DNA from: DATFQE01 sp963733845
Lineage (GTDB): Bacteria > Actinomycetota > Thermoleophilia > Gaiellales > Gaiellaceae
Direction: 5' to 3'
DNA: 64,000 bases
NCBI GenBank assembly: GCA_963733845.1
Contig: CAVTEM010000003.1
Coordinates: 6,061 to 70,060 of the forward strand
This document shows positions 42,518-51,803 of this stretch, piece after piece (position 1 is the first letter of the stretch; each line of letters opens with the position of its first letter). Below the pieces are notes generated by a model that was given only the letters and a program-made list of their open reading frames with translations, had not been told where the DNA came from and made no database searches. Made by a program: the position numbers and the translations under genes.

Positions 42518-43008
42518 CGACGGGCGCGCTCGTCCTGGGTGCGCTCCTGGCGATCGCCGCCGTGGTCGTCGTGGCGCTGCCCTTCCTGCGCGAGCCCGAG
42601 CCGGCCGACGACCGGCTCGCGGCCCTGACGCCCGAGGAGCGCGAGCGGTTGGCCCTCGCCGAGGAGCGCGACCAGGTACTCGCCGCCCTGAAGGAGCTGG
42701 AGCTTGACCACCGCACGGGCAAGGTCAACGACGAGGACTACCGCGCTCTCGTGGGGCCGCTGCGCCGACGTGCCGCGCAGACCCTGCGCGCGCTGGACGC
42801 CTATGCTCCGCGCTCCGTCGACCAGGGAGGCCCAATGAGCGAGATGCCGCCGGAGACACCCGACAGGCCGCAGCCCGCGGTCGTCCCGGAGCCGACCCCC
42901 GTGCCGCACCAGCCCGTCGAGCCGGCAGTCGTGCCCGAGCCGCTGCCGCCGCCCGACGAAGGCGACCGCCCGGCGCAGCCCGACGTCCCCGAGCCGACCC
43001 CGCGATAG
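42514..43008 (+). CDS. CcmI/CycH-like N-terminal-domain protein
   Basis: A 164-residue protein with one N-terminal membrane helix (GALVLGALLAIAAVVVVALPFL), then ERDQVLAALKELELDHRTGKVNDEDY, the pattern of the CcmI/CycH N-terminal domain, then a Pro/Glu-rich tail. No C-terminal TPR is present. It presumably assists apocytochrome handling with CcmF. The GTG overlaps the ccmF stop by 4 nt. Confidence 0.78.
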   Translation: MTTGALVLGALLAIAAVVVVALPFLREPEPADDRLAALTPEERERLALAEERDQVLAALKELELDHRTGKVNDEDYRALVGPLRRRAAQTLRALDAYAPRSVDQGGPMSEMPPETPDRPQPAVVPEPTPVPHQPVEPAVVPEPLPPPDEGDRPAQPDVPEPTPR

Positions 43009-43031
43009 GCTCACGTAGGTTTCGCTAGACT

Positions 43032-43059
43032 CCCGGCCGCTCCCAGCCAGCGGACCGGG
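43032..43059. terminator. GC-rich hairpin between the ccm genes and the M23 peptidase
   Basis: CCCGGCCGCT pairs with AGCGG-A-CCGGG, with a 7-nt loop and one bulge. It starts just after a TAGACT box at 43026-43031, so it may lie at the very 5' end of the next mRNA or end the ccm transcript. Confidence 0.4.
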
Positions 43060-43094
43060 AGGGACGACCGACCGGTCCTCGAAACTTTTCCCCG

Positions 43095-44292
43095 TTGGCT
43101 CGTCGTCTCGTCCTCATTCTGTGTGCCGCCGCCCTTTGCCTGGGTACTCCCGCCGCAGCCCAGAACGTCGAGGACCGCAAGCAGTCGGTCGACAGCAAGA
43201 TCGCGGACGCTGAACGAGAAGATCGAGTCCGCGAGGGCGCGTGAGGCCGAGCTGTCGATCCAGATCCAGTCGGTCACGACGGAGATCCGTGCGCTCGAGA
43301 CCAGGGTCGGCTCCGTCTCGGCGCAGCTGGCCGCGCTCGAGCACAACCTGGCCCTGCACCGCGAGCGGCTCGCCCGGATCACCGAGCTCTGGAAGCTGCT
43401 CAGCCAGCGGCTCGAGTTCCTGAGGCGCCAACACGCCGCCGCTCAGCAGCGGCTCGACCTGCGGCTGATCGAGATCTACCAGTCCGAGGAGACCGACACG
43501 CTCGACGTGGTGCTCTCCGCCTCCAGCTTCTCGGACATCCTCGACCAGCTCGACTACATGCAGAAGCTCGGCTCGCAGGACAAACGGATCGCCGGCGAGG
43601 TCAAGCGCGGTCGCGACCGGATGCGAATCCTCAAGGAGCGTGCAGCGAGGACGAGGCAGAAGGTCCAGGCCGCCACCCGCGTGGTCGAAGCGCGGACGAA
43701 CGAGGTGCGCGAGGTTCGCGACCAGCTCGTGGCGACCCAGCAGGGCCTGGCGAGCGCGCGCAGGTCCAAGCGTGAGAGCCTCGTCTCCGTCCGAGAGGAC
43801 GAGCAGCAGTACGCCAGCGAGGCGGCCGCGCTCCAGGCCGTGAGCGCGCAGCTCGCCGCCCGCATCAACGCGGCCCAGGCCGTACCGAGCGCCACCTCTC
43901 TCGCCGTGGGCGGCGACACGACCCCTTCGGCGAGCGGCCTCGTCTGGCCGGTGAGCGGCCCGGTGGTCAGCGGCTTCGGCTGGCGCTGGGGGCGGATGCA
44001 CGAGGGGATCGACATCGCCGTCGGCGGCGGTACTCCGATCGTCGCCGCCGCGGCCGGCGTCGTCATCTACGCGGGCTGGATGGGCGGCTACGGCAACCTG
44101 ATCATCATCGACCACGGTGGCGGGCTCGCCACCGCCTACGCGCACCAGTCGAGCTTCGCCGTGGGCGGCGGCCCCGTAGGCCAGGGCCAGACGATCGGCT
44201 ACGTCGGCTGCACGGGCCACTGCTTCGGCGACCACCTCCACTTCGAGGTCCGCGTCAACGGCGCCCCGGTCGACCCGCTCGGCTACCTGTAA
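43095..44292 (+). CDS. Secreted coiled-coil M23 (LytM/EnvC-like) peptidase (one frameshift)
   Basis: About 398 residues once an extra G near 43212 is removed. Signal peptide (ARRLVLILCAAALCLGTPAAA) from the TTG at 43095, then two long coiled coils (about 25-245) and a C-terminal LytM domain. The domain has the zinc motif HEGIDIAVGGGTP and the HxH motif GDHLHFEV, so it should be active against peptidoglycan peptides. EnvC-like proteins of this design act in cell division or growth. Confidence 0.88.
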
Positions 44293-44299
44293 CCCGCGC

Positions 44300-44887
44300 T
44301 CAGGTGTTACGGGCCAGGCGCAGGTCCGGGAGCCCGCGCCAGCGCTCTTCGAGGTCGAAGCCGTAGCCGACGAAGAACTCGTCGGGGACGGTGAAGCCGA
44401 CGTAGCGAAGCGGGAGGTCGTCCACCAGGCGGCGGTACGGGCGGTCGAGCAGGGTGACCGCGGCCAGCGACTCGGGCATGCGCAGAAGCAGCATGCGTAC
44501 GAGGTAGTTGAGCGTCAGGCCCGTGTCGACGACGTCCTCGACGACGATCACGTGCCGACCCTCGATCGCGGTGTCCAGGTCCTTGAGCAGCCGCGCGTTC
44601 CCGCCGTTCTCCTGGCCGCGGTAGCCGGCCAGCTCGAGGAAGTCGAGCTCGTGCGGGATCGCGATCGCTCGCGACAGGTCGGTGAGGAAGATCGTGCTCG
44701 CCTTGAGCGACGCGACCAGCACCGGGTTCTTGCCCTCGTAGTCCTGCGAGATCCTGGCGCCGAGCTCGCCCACGCGCGCGGCGATCTGCTCGGCGGAGAG
44801 GTAGACCTCACCGACGCGCGGGTCCCGGCCAGGTGGCCGCTCCACCGCCACCGTCCGGGCTTCTGACGCCCGATCAGACGGCGCCAT
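44300..44887 (-). CDS. hpt: Hypoxanthine phosphoribosyltransferase
   Basis: A 195-residue purine salvage enzyme that makes IMP/GMP from hypoxanthine/guanine and PRPP. The PRPP loop is HVIVVEDVVDTGLTLNYL near residues 110-127; LVASLKASTIFLTDL is the earlier PP-binding loop, and VGYGFDLEERWRGLPDL the C-terminal substrate region. An N-terminal extension of about 25 residues precedes the domain, so a later start is possible. Convergent with the M23 gene. Confidence 0.92.
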   Translation of the reverse strand: MAPSDRASEARTVAVERPPGRDPRVGEVYLSAEQIAARVGELGARISQDYEGKNPVLVASLKASTIFLTDLSRAIAIPHELDFLELAGYRGQENGGNARLLKDLDTAIEGRHVIVVEDVVDTGLTLNYLVRMLLLRMPESLAAVTLLDRPYRRLVDDLPLRYVGFTVPDEFFVGYGFDLEERWRGLPDLRLARNT

Positions 44888-45002
44888 GCTGCGTCCTCAG
44901 TCGCGCCACGCTACGCGTCCCATATGCACGGAACGCTCCCTGCGTCCTTGCCTGGCTTGCTGCTCGAACGCCAGAAGCGCGGCGGCGACGATGGAACGGC
45001 CA

Positions 45003-45368
45003 CTAGTTGGCGAGCGTGAGCTTGTATCGCTGGGCCAGGCGCTCGATATCGCGCTTGTAGAAGAGCTTGACCTTGACGTCCGGGTAGCGCTCCTGGAGCT
45101 TGCGGAGCTTCCGGTTCTTTCGCGTGACGAGGGACTGCTTCATCGCCGTCACCTCGAGGTACAGGTCCTGCTGCGGCAGGTAGAAGTCGGGCTTGAAGGC
45201 CTCGACCACACGGCCGTCCGCGTCCTCCTCGAGCACGAACGTTCGCGGCTCGTACTGCCACGGGACGCCGTAGTAATCGAGGATCCTGGCGCACTCGACC
45301 TCGACGTCGTTGACGAACCGCGGAGGCTCGTCGCCGCAAAATGCCTGGAAATTGGGTGCTTCCAGCAC
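45003..45368 (-). CDS. Predicted PD-(D/E)XK-type nuclease
   Basis: A 121-residue protein. ECARILDYYGVPWQYEPR, then AFKPDFYLP and LYLEVTAMKQ reproduce the E...PD...ExK core of restriction-enzyme-like nucleases, with Asp in KPDF and Glu in LEVTAMK. The basic C-terminus (TRKNRKLRKLQERYP) could bind nucleic acid. The GTG at 45368 is 8 nt from TACCCT on the minus strand; the longer in-frame start at 45467 has no such support. No methylase or partner gene is adjacent. Confidence 0.68.
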   Translation of the reverse strand: MLEAPNFQAFCGDEPPRFVNDVEVECARILDYYGVPWQYEPRTFVLEEDADGRVVEAFKPDFYLPQQDLYLEVTAMKQSLVTRKNRKLRKLQERYPDVKVKLFYKRDIERLAQRYKLTLAN

Positions 45369-45519
45369 GCGACCACAGGGTAGCAGCGGGGTCGGATAGG
45401 GCCCCTGCCCCGGCTCGCTGTGCGAGACTGATCCCGGATGGCGCAGGTCGAAGAGGAGCAGCAGCACCCAACCGCACGCCGGTGTCGGGGGGCTGTGCCT
45501 CTGCGAAGGCTTCGCCCGT

Positions 45520-46452
45520 GTGACCGAGGCGGCCGCGCTCGCGAGCGCGCGCTGGCTCGGGCGGGCGGATCAGGCCGCCGCCCAGGAGGCCGCTACCACT
45601 GCCATGCAGGGTGCGTTCGAGCTCATGCCCGTGGACGGCACGATCGTGCTCGGCGCGGCCGAGGAGGAGGCGACCCTGACGGCCGGCGAGCACGTCGGCG
45701 CCGGTGGACGGCCGGTCGACCTCGCGCTCGACCCCCTCGAGGGGGCCGGCGTGGTCGCGCGCGGAGGCAGCGGCGCGATGGCGATGGTCGCCGTCGGCGA
45801 CCCGGGCTCGTTCCAGACCCTGCCCGAGATGTACATGCGCAAGATGGCCGTCGGCCCGGTCGCGCGCGGCCGGATCGACCTGACCAGGCCGATCGCCGAG
45901 AACATCCAGGCGATCGCGGACGCCTTCGGCCGCAGGGTCGCAGACATCACGACGATCGTGCTCGACCGGCCGCGCCACCACGACCTGGTGGAGGAGATTC
46001 GCCAGGCCGGCGCCCGGATCAAGCTGATCCAGGACGGCGACGTCACCGCGAGCATCTCCGCCGCGATCCGCGGGACGAACGACCACCTCGCGATCGGGAT
46101 CGGCGGCACCCGCCAGGCCGTCCTCGCCGCGGCCGCGCTCCGCTGCCTGGGCGGCGAGCTGCAGGCGCAGCTCTGGCCGACCTCGCGGCGCGAGATCGTC
46201 GAGGCCCGCGAGCACGGGATCGAGGACCTCGACCGCGTCTTCACGCTCGAGGAGCTGGCGCCGGCGAACGTCGTCGTGGCGGCGACCGGCGTCTCCAACG
46301 GCGACCTCCTCCGCGGCGTCCGCTACCTGGCCGACAGCGCCCGCAGCCACTCGCTCGTGATGTGCACCTACTGCAACTGGGTGCGCTTCGTGGACGGCAT
46401 CCACTTCATGGGGCGCGAGCGGCGCGAAGAGGTCCGTCTCACCGGCTTCTAG
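45520..46452 (+). CDS. glpX: Class II fructose-1,6-bisphosphatase GlpX
   Basis: A 310-residue enzyme of gluconeogenesis and carbon-fixation cycles that hydrolyses fructose 1,6-bisphosphate. The start TEAAALASARWLGRADQ is typical. The Li-sensitive phosphatase metal motif is VDLALDPLEGAG near residues 65-76, followed by GGSGAMAMVAVG and the IGIGGTRQAVLAAAALRCLGG segment. GTG is the only good start codon in frame. Confidence 0.93.
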   Translation: MTEAAALASARWLGRADQAAAQEAATTAMQGAFELMPVDGTIVLGAAEEEATLTAGEHVGAGGRPVDLALDPLEGAGVVARGGSGAMAMVAVGDPGSFQTLPEMYMRKMAVGPVARGRIDLTRPIAENIQAIADAFGRRVADITTIVLDRPRHHDLVEEIRQAGARIKLIQDGDVTASISAAIRGTNDHLAIGIGGTRQAVLAAAALRCLGGELQAQLWPTSRREIVEAREHGIEDLDRVFTLEELAPANVVVAATGVSNGDLLRGVRYLADSARSHSLVMCTYCNWVRFVDGIHFMGRERREEVRLTGF

Positions 46453-46466
46453 GCGCGCCGCTCCGA

Positions 46467-47219
46467 TCAGCTCAACAGGGAGTCGAGCCCGCGCGTCAAG
46501 CCGACCCGGTCCGGAACCGCCCGGATCGCAAGCAGCGTCCCGGCGACGTACGGCGCCGGGCTTTCGCCGGCGTCGTGGCGGATCGAGAGCCGCTCGCCCT
46601 CGGCGGCGAAGACGATCTCGGTCGACACGCTGAAGCTGGGCAGCCGGAGCGAGTGCACCTGCGTCCCGGCCACGCTCGCGCCTCGCGCCTCGCGCGCGCC
46701 GGTGGTTTCGTCGAGTGGGACACCGACGGCAGGCGTACGCACGTCTCCGAGCCGCTCCGCGAGCTCACGCGAGGTGCCGCTCGGAGCGTCGGGCTTGCCG
46801 AGGCTCGCGTAGTCGATCACCTCCCACGACTCCAGGTGCCGCGCGGCCTCGCCCGCGAAGCGCAGGAGCAGCGCTGCGGTGAGGGAGAAGTTGCCCGCGG
46901 CGACTACGCCGACACCCTTCTCGACGGCCAGTGCGCCGATCTCCGCGTAGTCGGCCGAGGACAGGCCGCTCGAGCCGACGACGACGCCCACGCCGCGCTC
47001 GATCGCCGCGAGGACGTTCTGCTTGACGACGCTGGCGTGCGTGTAGTCGACCAGCACGTCGGCCGCAACGGCATCGAGTGCCTCGTCGACCGAGGAGAAG
47101 CTCCCGGGAGCGGAACGCGAGACCCCCGCGATCAGCTCGAGATCCGGCGCCGCTTCGACCGCCTCGGCGACGGCGCCGCCCGTCCAGCCGGTGACGCCCG
47201 CGACGCAGACCCGGATCAC
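46467..47219 (-). CDS. DapB-like dihydrodipicolinate reductase, atypical active site
   Basis: A 250-residue protein with the DapB fold. The N-terminal NAD(P) loop is VAGVTGWTGGAV rather than the usual GxxGRMG. The DapB signature ends in GKPDAPSGTS with its Lys, but the catalytic His pair normally seen before it (AHHxxK) is replaced by DYASLGK. It may be a diverged lysine-pathway enzyme or have a new role. The GTG at 47219 lies 6 nt from TATCCT on the minus strand. Confidence 0.82.
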   Translation of the reverse strand: MIRVCVAGVTGWTGGAVAEAVEAAPDLELIAGVSRSAPGSFSSVDEALDAVAADVLVDYTHASVVKQNVLAAIERGVGVVVGSSGLSSADYAEIGALAVEKGVGVVAAGNFSLTAALLLRFAGEAARHLESWEVIDYASLGKPDAPSGTSRELAERLGDVRTPAVGVPLDETTGAREARGASVAGTQVHSLRLPSFSVSTEIVFAAEGERLSIRHDAGESPAPYVAGTLLAIRAVPDRVGLTRGLDSLLS

Positions 47220-47225
47220 CGGCCG

Positions 47226-47231
47226 AGGATA
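47226..47231 (-). promoter_or_regulatory. Leaderless-type -10 of the dapB-like gene
   Basis: On the minus strand TATCCT lies 6 nt before the GTG at 47219. Confidence 0.5.
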
Positions 47232-47259
47232 GGCGACGAGTCGAACGCGGGCGCGGAAC

Positions 47260-47265
47260 TACACT
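47260..47265 (+). promoter_or_regulatory. Leaderless-type -10 of the SufT-like gene
   Basis: TACACT lies 7 nt before the ATG at 47273. Confidence 0.5.
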
Positions 47266-47272
47266 GGGTGGC

Positions 47273-47572
47273 ATGCCAACCAAGGAAGAAGTCGTCGAGG
47301 CGCTGCGCCAGGTCGAGGATCCGGAGCTCGGGATGGACATCGTCGAGCTCGGGCTCATGTACGACGTCGAGGTCGAAGGCGCGAAGGTGCACGTCACGTA
47401 CAGCCTCACCTCGATGGGCTGCCCCGTCGGCCCGATGATCCACGAGCAGATCGAGGAGTTCGCGGCCCAGGTGCCCGGTGTCGAGGAGGTCGAGGCCGAG
47501 CTGACCTGGAGCCCGCCCTGGTCGCCGGAGAGGATGTCCGACGACGCCAAGTTCATCCTCGGCTTCGGGTAG
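47273..47572 (+). CDS. MIP18/SufT-like (DUF59) iron-sulfur assembly protein
   Basis: A 99-residue single DUF59 domain: VEDPELGMDIVELGLMYDV near residues 14-32, and TSMGCPVGPMIHEQI with the conserved Cys near 50. The WSPPWSPERMSDDAKFILG C-terminus is that of the PaaD/SufT group, which helps mature Fe-S proteins. No suf genes are nearby. It ends just before palindromic repeat C and a strong terminator. Confidence 0.88.
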   Translation: MPTKEEVVEALRQVEDPELGMDIVELGLMYDVEVEGAKVHVTYSLTSMGCPVGPMIHEQIEEFAAQVPGVEEVEAELTWSPPWSPERMSDDAKFILGFG

Positions 47573-47622
47573 AAGGGCTTGGTGGAGCGCCGCTCGGCTC
47601 AGCGTCGTTCCGCCAAGTCTTA
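47573..47622. repeat. Dispersed palindromic repeat, copy C
   Basis: Left arm around 47573-47589 and right arm around 47606-47622 share the core CTTGGYGGARCG. The 23-mer CGGCTCAGCGTCGTTCCGCC plus AAG at 47595-47617 matches copy B with one difference. It starts right at the SufT-like stop. Confidence 0.72.
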
Positions 47623-47626
47623 CCGA

Positions 47627-47650
47627 AGAGCGGGGCCGAAGCCCCGCTCT
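47627..47650. terminator. Bidirectional terminator hairpin
   Basis: AGAGCGGGGC and GCCCCGCTCT form a perfect 10-bp stem with a CGAA loop, between the convergent SufT-like and permease genes. No U-tract is present. Confidence 0.65.
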
Positions 47651-47668
47651 CCAATCGGTCCAGAGCGA

Positions 47669-49272
47669 CTAGCTCGCCCGCGAGGCCGACGCGGCAGGCC
47701 CGCCTGTCTCGAACTGACGCTCGATCTGCTCGAGCTCTTCCTCGGTGCCCTGGCGCACGGGCCCCTTGAACCACTTCTTGGCCGAGAGGGCATACCAGCC
47801 TCCGAACAGGAGCAGCGCTCCGCCCATGAGGATCGGCGCGTAGTTGAGCGCCTCCCAGGTGAACTCGTCTGCCCACGGCACGCTCGACTTGTAGGGCGGC
47901 AGCAGGAAGATGATCGTGATGAACGCGACCCAGAGGATCGCGATCAGGTCGATCCACTTGTAGTGCCGGCCGAGGCTCCAGGCCCCGTGCTCGAACTTGT
48001 CGCCCATCCGGAAGCGCAGGAACACCGGCAGGATGAATGCGATGTAGAGGCCGATCACCGCGATGCCCGTGCCGACCAGGTAGCCGACGAGGTAGTTCCA
48101 GTACGCGGGCACCATGATCAGCGCCGACGCCACGACGATCGCCAGCACGGCGATCTGAGGCACGCGGTTCTTGCCGACCTGCCGCCACAGCCTGTGACCC
48201 GGGACGGCTCCGTCGCGCGAGAACGCGAACAGCATGCGCGAGGACGACGTGATCGATGCGGTCACGCAGAAGAACTGCGCGATGACGCAGATGAAGAGCA
48301 GGAATTCTGCCCATCCCTGGCCCATCGACTCGGCCCAGCTCCAGGGGACGAGGAAGCCGATGTTCTCGATCGCCCCCTCGGTGCTCGGGATCGCGAGCGT
48401 CACGGCGAGCAGCAGCACGAAGCCGAAGATCACCGAGGCGACGACCGACATGTACATGCCGACGGCGGCCATGCGCGAGGCATCCCGTGTCTCCTCGGCC
48501 ATGTGCGCCGACGCGTCGAAGCCGGTGATCGTGTACTGCGCCATCAGGAGCCCCGTCAGGAAGACGTAGATGAACACGAAGCTGCCGAAGTTCTCGGTGC
48601 CGTTCCCGAAGCCGGTCGCGTTGACGGTCTCGCCGAAGGCGTAGCCGAGCGACTGGTGGTTGTCGGGGACGATCAGCAGGATCCCGACGATCACGGCCAC
48701 GCCGATCATGTGCCAGTAGGCCGAGATCTTGTTCAGCAGCGCCGTGATGCTGACGTTCATCAGGTTGATCGCCGCCGCCACGCGCTAGGAAGATCGCGTA
48801 GAGCAGGTAGATGTACTCCTTCTCGTTCGGGTAGTCGAACCAGAAGTTCAGGAGCGCGGTCCCGAACGTGGCGCAGGCCGTACCCGATCGCCGCGGTGAC
48901 GGCGATCTGGCCAATCAGGTTGAACCAGCCGGTGAACCAGCCCCACGCCGGGCTACCGAGCTTGGACGCCCAGTAGTAGAGGCCGCCGGCGGTCGGATAG
49001 GCGGAGGCGATCTCCGCCATCGCGAGCGCCACGATGGTGCTCATCAGCCCGACCAGGAGCCAGCCCCACGTAACGGCGACGGGGCCGCCCTGCCCGAAGG
49101 CGATGTAGTACGAGGTGAGGCACCCGGCGAGGATCGAGATGATCGTGAAGGAGATGGCGAAGTTCTCGAACCCGCCCATCCCCCGGAGCAGCACCTGGGC
49201 GTAACCGAGCTTGTGGAGAGTGCTCTCGTCGTCCGAGTGCGCGGGTGTCGCAGCCGCAGGTTCCGTGCTCAA
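47669..49272 (-). CDS. APC-superfamily amino acid/amine permease (two frameshifts)
   Basis: About 533 residues with two extra bases near 48878 and 48785. It has about 12 membrane helices, starting GMGGFENFAISFTIISILAG and TWGWLLVGLMSTIVALAMAE. The segments YPTAGGLYYWASKL, FDASAHMAEETRDAS and ASSITSSSRM-like helix 8 are those of GABA/choline/BAT1-type permeases. The acidic C-terminus ends EEELEQIERQFETG. It probably imports the amine or amino acid used by the genes that follow. Confidence 0.88.
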
Positions 49273-49360
49273 TGCAGCCTCCGTTCCTCAGGTGAAGATG
49301 ACGTCTGCAAGACGGGCATTCACCCACGCTCGTGCGATTCCTGTCAATCCGCCACGGCGG

Positions 49361-51776
49361 CTAGGAACGGATGCGCGATCCGGCCCGGTCGTACAAGGGC
49401 TCCTCGGCGACCTCGCCCTCGATCCAGGATCCGAAGATCTCGACCTCGACCGCAGTCCCGGGCGTCGCGGAGCCGGCGGGGAGGTAGGCGTAGGCGATCG
49501 ACCGGCCCACCGTGTAGCCGTAGCCGCCGCTCGTGACCCGGCCGACCAGGCGGTTGCCGACGCGCACCGGCTCCGAGCCGAGCGCGACCGCGCGCGGTTC
49601 GTCGAGCACGAGGCACGCGAGCCTCCGTTCCGGCTCCTGCTTGCCGAGGAGCGCGTCGCGAGCCGATGAAGTCGCCCTTGTCGAGCTTCACCGCGAAGCC
49701 GAGCCCGGCCTCGTACGGGGTGTCGTCCGGCGTGATGTCGGCGCCCCAGACCCGGTAGCCCTTCTCGAGCCGGCACGAGTCGATCGCCTTGTAGCCGCCG
49801 GCGACGAGGCCGTGGCCCGGCCGCTGTCCCAGATCGCGTCCCAGAGCGCGAGGCCGAACTCGGCCGGGCAGTAGAGCTCCCAGCCGAGCTCGCCGACGTA
49901 GGTCACGCGGAGGGCGAGGCAGGGGACCGGCCCGATCGCCAGCTGACGCGCGCGCATGTACGGGAAGGCGTCGTTCGCGAGGTCGGCGGTCGTGAGCGGC
50001 TGCAGGATCTCGCGCGCGTTCGGGCCCCAGATCCCGAGGCAGGCGAACCGCGACGTGACGTCGTCGACCGTGACGGAGCCGTCGTCGGGCGCGTGTGACG
50101 AGATCCAGGCGAGGTCGTGGCGCCCGAACGCCGTGCCGGTGACGATCCGGAAGCGGTCTTCGGCGAGCCGGGTGACCGTGAAGTCGCACTCGATCCCGCC
50201 GCGGCGGTTCAGCATCTGCGTGTAGGTGATCTGCGCCGACCTCCCGCGCGACCCGGTTGTCGCACAGGCGCTCGAGGAAGTCGGCCGCACCCCGTCCGGC
50301 CACCTCGATCTTCGCGAACGACGTCTCGTCGAAGAGCGCGGCGGTCTCGCGGACGGCGCGGTGCTCCGCCTCGATCGCGGGCGACCAGTGGCGCCCGGCC
50401 CAGCCGCCGGGCCGCAGCGACTCGTCTCCGTCGGCCGCGTTCGGCTCGAACCAGTTCGCGCGCTCCCAGCCCGACTTCTCGCCGAACGAGGCGCCGAGCT
50501 CCTTCAGGCGAGCGTAGGCGGGCGAGAGCCGCAGCGGCCGGCCTGCCTGCCGCTCGTGGCCGGGGTACTTCACGTCGTAGTAGGTGGAGTAGACCTCGAG
50601 CGTGCGGGCGAGCGTGTACTCGCGGCTCGCGTAGTGCGCTCCGAAGCGGCGCGAATCCATCTCCCAGACGTCGAGGCTCGGCAGCTCCTCGACGATCCAC
50701 TCCGCGACGAGCTTGCCCATCCCGCCCGCCCCCGCGAGGCCGTGCGCGCAGAAGCCGGCGGCGACCCAGAAGCCGTGGACGTCGGTGGGGCCGAGGATGA
50801 ACTCGCCGTCGGGCGTGAAGGCCTCCGGGCCGTTGACGAGGCGTACGACCTCGGCGTCGGCGAGCGCGGGCACCCGGACGACCGCGTTCTGCATCAGCTC
50901 CTCGAAGCGCTCCCAGTCCTCCTCCAGGAGCTGGCCGTTGAAGTCGCGCGGAATCCCGTCGAGGCCCCACGGCGCGGGGTTGCGCTCGTAGCCGCCCATG
51001 ACCAGGCCGCCGGACTCGCCGCGGAAGTAGACGAGCAGGGAGGGGTCGCGCATCGTCGGCAGGTCGAGTGGCAGGCCGGCCGGGCGCGTGATCAGGTACT
51101 CGTGCGCCATCGGGACGACGGGGACGATCACTCCGGCGAGCGCGCCGAGCTCCGCTGCGAACATCCCGCCCGCGTCCACCACCGTCTCGGTCTCGACTCG
51201 ACCCTGGTCGGTCTCGACTCCACGGACGCGGTTCCGCTCGAGCTCGATCCCTGTCACTCGCGTATTGGTCGCGATCTCGGCGCCGCCTCGCCGGGCCCCC
51301 TCCGCCAGCGCGAAGGTCAGCTGGCTCGGGTCGATGTAACCGTCGGTGGGGAGATAGGCGGCGCCCAGCACTCCGTCGGTGGACATCGGCGGGAACAGCC
51401 GCTGCGCCTCGTCGGCCGAGACCAGCTCCAACGGCAGGCCGAACGTCTTCGCCCAGCCGGCCTGGCGGGCGATCTCCTCCATCCGCTCCTCCGACGAGGC
51501 GAGGCGGAGCGAGCCGACCTCGTGCCAGCCCGTCTCGAGCCCCACCTCGTCGCCGAGCGTCCGGTAGAGCTCGACCGAGCTCATCATCATCTTCGTGAGA
51601 CTGAGCGAGCCGCGCAGCTGGCCGACCAGGCCGGCCGAGTGGAAGGTGGAGCCGCTCGTGAGGTCGGCGCGCTCGACGAGCAAGACGTCGTCCCAGCCGA
51701 GCTTCGTCAGCCAGTAGAGGATCGCGCAGCCGCCGACGCCGCCGCCGATCACGACCACGCGCGCTCGGTCACGCAT
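49361..51776 (-). CDS. FAD-dependent amine dehydrogenase with GcvT-like folate domain (three frameshifts)
   Basis: About 804 residues after correcting indels near 50245, 49830 and 49675. The N-terminal DAO fold has the FAD loop VVVIGGGVGGCAILYWLTKLG and the STFHSAGLVGQL segment of the dimethylglycine/sarcosine dehydrogenase family. The C-terminal half is the aminomethyltransferase-like fold (GPNAREILQPL, VTYVGELGWELYCP, YKAIDSCRLEKGYRVWG) that binds tetrahydrofolate. It should oxidise an N-methylated amine and pass the one-carbon unit to folate. Confidence 0.87.
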
Positions 51777-51787
51777 CGCGCAAACCT

Positions 51788-51797
51788 CTCATACGAT
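51788..51797. promoter_or_regulatory. Overlapping divergent -10 boxes (amine dehydrogenase / phosphatase)
   Basis: CTCATACGAT holds TACGAT on the plus strand, 6 nt before the GTG at 51804, and TATGAG on the minus strand, 11 nt before the ATG at 51776. Confidence 0.45.
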
Positions 51798-51803
51798 CGG
51801 CGC

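Noticed and set aside
45003..45368. Restriction-modification system
   Set aside because: A single small PD-(D/E)XK-like protein without methylase, specificity or other defence genes nearby.
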